Origin: CBDCYS01 sp965226185
GTDB taxonomy: Bacteria; Acidobacteriota; Terriglobia; Bryobacterales; UBA6623
Reading direction: 5' to 3'
DNA length: 64,000 nt
NCBI GenBank assembly: GCA_965226185.1
Contig: CBDDCT010000003.1
Location: 248,001-312,000 of the forward strand
Part shown: positions 62,523-64,000 of the stretch, in pieces
Numbering within the stretch: the stretch's first letter is position 1
Layout of the letters: each line of letters opens with the position of its first letter
Program-made: the position numbers and the translations under genes
Notes under the pieces: generated by a model
The model's database searches: none
Seen by the model: the letters and a program-made list of their open reading frames with translations, nothing else
What the model was told of the DNA's origin: nothing

Positions 62523-64000
62523 TTACTGGATCGGCGCCTCGCCGCCGCGCCACGGGAAGGCGTAGGTGGGCTGATTTGTGTAGAGGGCCATGTCGATCTG
62601 GAGAGTCGTTCCCCCGCCCGGAACTAGATCAACCCGCACGTAGGGGCCCCCGACCGTCACGGTTCTTTGCTCACCTTCCAGCGCATTGGCCGGACGCGCA
62701 TCGACCGGTTGTGCTTCCTTGACCGCCTGGAACGCTACTTCCCTGAAACGGTGCTCGGCGTAGGCCCCGGCCTGCACGATCAGCGAGCGCCGCTCGAAGA
62801 CGTTCGTATTCACAAGGTGGACCTCCAGACGGTTCCCGTCCATTCGCGAAACCAAGGCCGCGACACCCTGGGGAAGCCCCGGTTGGCGCGTTTCGGCGTC
62901 GAAGTAGCGCAGCCGCGAATGCAGCATCTCGCCGCGCTTTTGAACCGGCAGGCCGCCGATAGTCAAGCGCACCAGGTTGTCGGTGGGCATCGGTTCGAGC
63001 GCCAGCCACTGCGCGTCGTACCAGGTTTCGGGATCGCCCCGTTCGTTCATGATGCGCTTCATTTTTTGGGCGATGAACTTCAGGTCGGCCCGGAAGGCTT
63101 GCAACGGGAAATCCGGGTTTTTGCCTTTCACAAAATAGGCCCAGCCCAGGTCGGGATCGGCGAGTTTCCGCCCAGTGTTCTTCCCGGCCAAATTCATCGC
63201 CTCTTCGGCGAGACGCTCGACGTGTTTCCAGTCCCGCTCCTGCTGGGACGCCGCCCAAAGATTGACCGCTGCGTAGGGCTGTTCCCTGACGAAGTGATGC
63301 CAGCCATTGCGGCCGTCGTACCGAATCGGAATCAGCGTCACGCCGTTTTCCACCTTGGCGTGCCCGCGCATCACATCGAGCTGGCCGCGGGGCAGGTCGA
63401 ACCAATGGTCCCCGCCGCTCAGCAGCCGCGCTACCTTTGCAGCGGTTAGACCGGCCAGGACGATGTCCGTTCCGCCGCGAGGCCACTTCCAGCCGTAGTA
63501 TCCGCCCCACCAGTGGCCTCCGTTGTGCTCGCCGACTTTGCCGCCGAGGCCGACGTTGTCGGGCGTGACGCCGTTGTTCTGCTTGGTGCGCTCGATCCAG
63601 CCGCCCACGTAGTCCTCGACCCACTGAACGTATTTCTTCTCGCCGGTATAGAGATAAGCGTTGGCGATCAGCGGCGCCGCGGTCATGTTGATCGGCACGT
63701 CGCCTTTGGCCATGCGGTCGCTCATGACCTGAACGATCCTCCCGAACTGGTCGTCATCGGGATGGTCGTTGATCCAGCCCGTGGGTGATGCCACGCCGGG
63801 AATGTCGTCAAAGGGCAGCGGATAGTAAACCAAATTGGCATTGGTCGGGATCCAGTCGCGCTTTGTCCATTCAAGCTTGGGACCGCGGCTGCCGTTCATC
63901 ACGGCGCGCATGATCTTTCGCTCGGGGTCGTAATTGGCAGCTTCGGGGTCCTCGCCGATGTACATCGCCGCAAAGCGAATCGAGCGCTCGCGAAACTTCC
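62523..64000 (-). CDS. Large secreted-type protein of unknown function, possibly six-hairpin fold
   Basis: The gene runs off the right edge (the frame stays open before ATG 63965: RERSIRFAAMYIGEDPEAAN), so its N-terminus is not visible. Of the 492 residues seen, DRMAKGDVPINMTAAPLIAN, LYTGEKKYVQWVEDYVGGWI and GKVGEHNGGHWWGGYYGWKW then PRGGTDIVLAGLTAA look like an alpha/alpha-toroid hydrolase, and VEVHLVNTNVFERRSLIVQA-type strands near the end form a C-terminal beta domain. I do not recognise a family. It is convergent with the restriction gene, with only 1 bp between stops. Confidence 0.6.
   Translation of the reverse strand, partial: KFRERSIRFAAMYIGEDPEAANYDPERKIMRAVMNGSRGPKLEWTKRDWIPTNANLVYYPLPFDDIPGVASPTGWINDHPDDDQFGRIVQVMSDRMAKGDVPINMTAAPLIANAYLYTGEKKYVQWVEDYVGGWIERTKQNNGVTPDNVGLGGKVGEHNGGHWWGGYYGWKWPRGGTDIVLAGLTAAKVARLLSGGDHWFDLPRGQLDVMRGHAKVENGVTLIPIRYDGRNGWHHFVREQPYAAVNLWAASQQERDWKHVERLAEEAMNLAGKNTGRKLADPDLGWAYFVKGKNPDFPLQAFRADLKFIAQKMKRIMNERGDPETWYDAQWLALEPMPTDNLVRLTIGGLPVQKRGEMLHSRLRYFDAETRQPGLPQGVAALVSRMDGNRLEVHLVNTNVFERRSLIVQAGAYAEHRFREVAFQAVKEAQPVDARPANALEGEQRTVTVGGPYVRVDLVPGGGTTLQIDMALYTNQPTYAFPWRGGEAPIQ

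Overview
The window looks like a chromosomal stretch of an Acidobacteriota genome, most likely from the Bryobacter/Solibacter side of the phylum. The marker families are a protein ending in the Solibacter-type TIGR03437 C-terminal domain (7.7-10.4 kb), a VWFA-related acidobacterial-type protein (39.5-40.4 kb) beside a large Oar-like TonB-dependent receptor, many secreted beta-propeller proteins, and a lipoprotein penicillin acylase. Base composition is around 60% G+C by eye. This assignment rests on recognising families, not on a search.

Layout. 0-1 kb: end of the rplM-rpsI ribosomal operon. 1-3.5 kb: a DDE/rve insertion sequence that has cut a CocE/NonD-type hydrolase in half. 3.5-16.5 kb: a sialidase-like propeller, the membrane pyrophosphatase hppA, a frameshifted TIGR03437 surface protein, a sodium:solute symporter, a large secreted alpha/beta hydrolase, an Rrf2 regulator and a CBM9-like protein. 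16.9-23.8 kb: gltB and gltD, separated by an IS200/REP-type transposase with REP hairpins. 24-36 kb: an orphan antitoxin, thrC, a lytic transglycosylase, a graveyard of IS fragments around tRNA-Val, penicillin acylase, a second symporter preceded by a tiny membrane protein, a large alpha/beta hydrolase and acyl-CoA dehydrogenases. 36-44 kb: the most plastic part. It holds a lower-GC one-gene cassette between inverted repeats, a second REP transposase between two 147-bp palindromic repeats, MITE-like elements, a broken receptor and a kinase relic. 44-60 kb: secreted or periplasmic enzymes (ThuA-like, D-aminoacylase-like, two amidating-lyase-like propellers, a signal-peptide-bearing HpcH/HpaI aldolase), a BrnTA toxin-antitoxin pair with a visible promoter/operator, dut, a degenerate GGDEF protein, a CoA-transferase and tRNA-Arg. 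60-62.5 kb: a Vsr / C5-methyltransferase / Eco29kI-like restriction island. 62.5-64 kb: a large protein running off the window.

How it fits together. The genes suggest a heterotrophic soil- or sediment-type bacterium that degrades polymers and peptides outside the cell (hydrolases, D-amino-acid deacylase, acylase, propellers), imports products with Na+ symporters, and assimilates ammonia through GltBD. The striking feature is decay. At least ten genes are truncated or frameshifted, and several MITE-like or REP-like families recur. I found no clearly new multi-gene system. The best leads are the inverted-repeat cassette at 36.2-37.3 kb, the R-M-Vsr island whose nuclease is split by one base, and the two REP-transposase loci.
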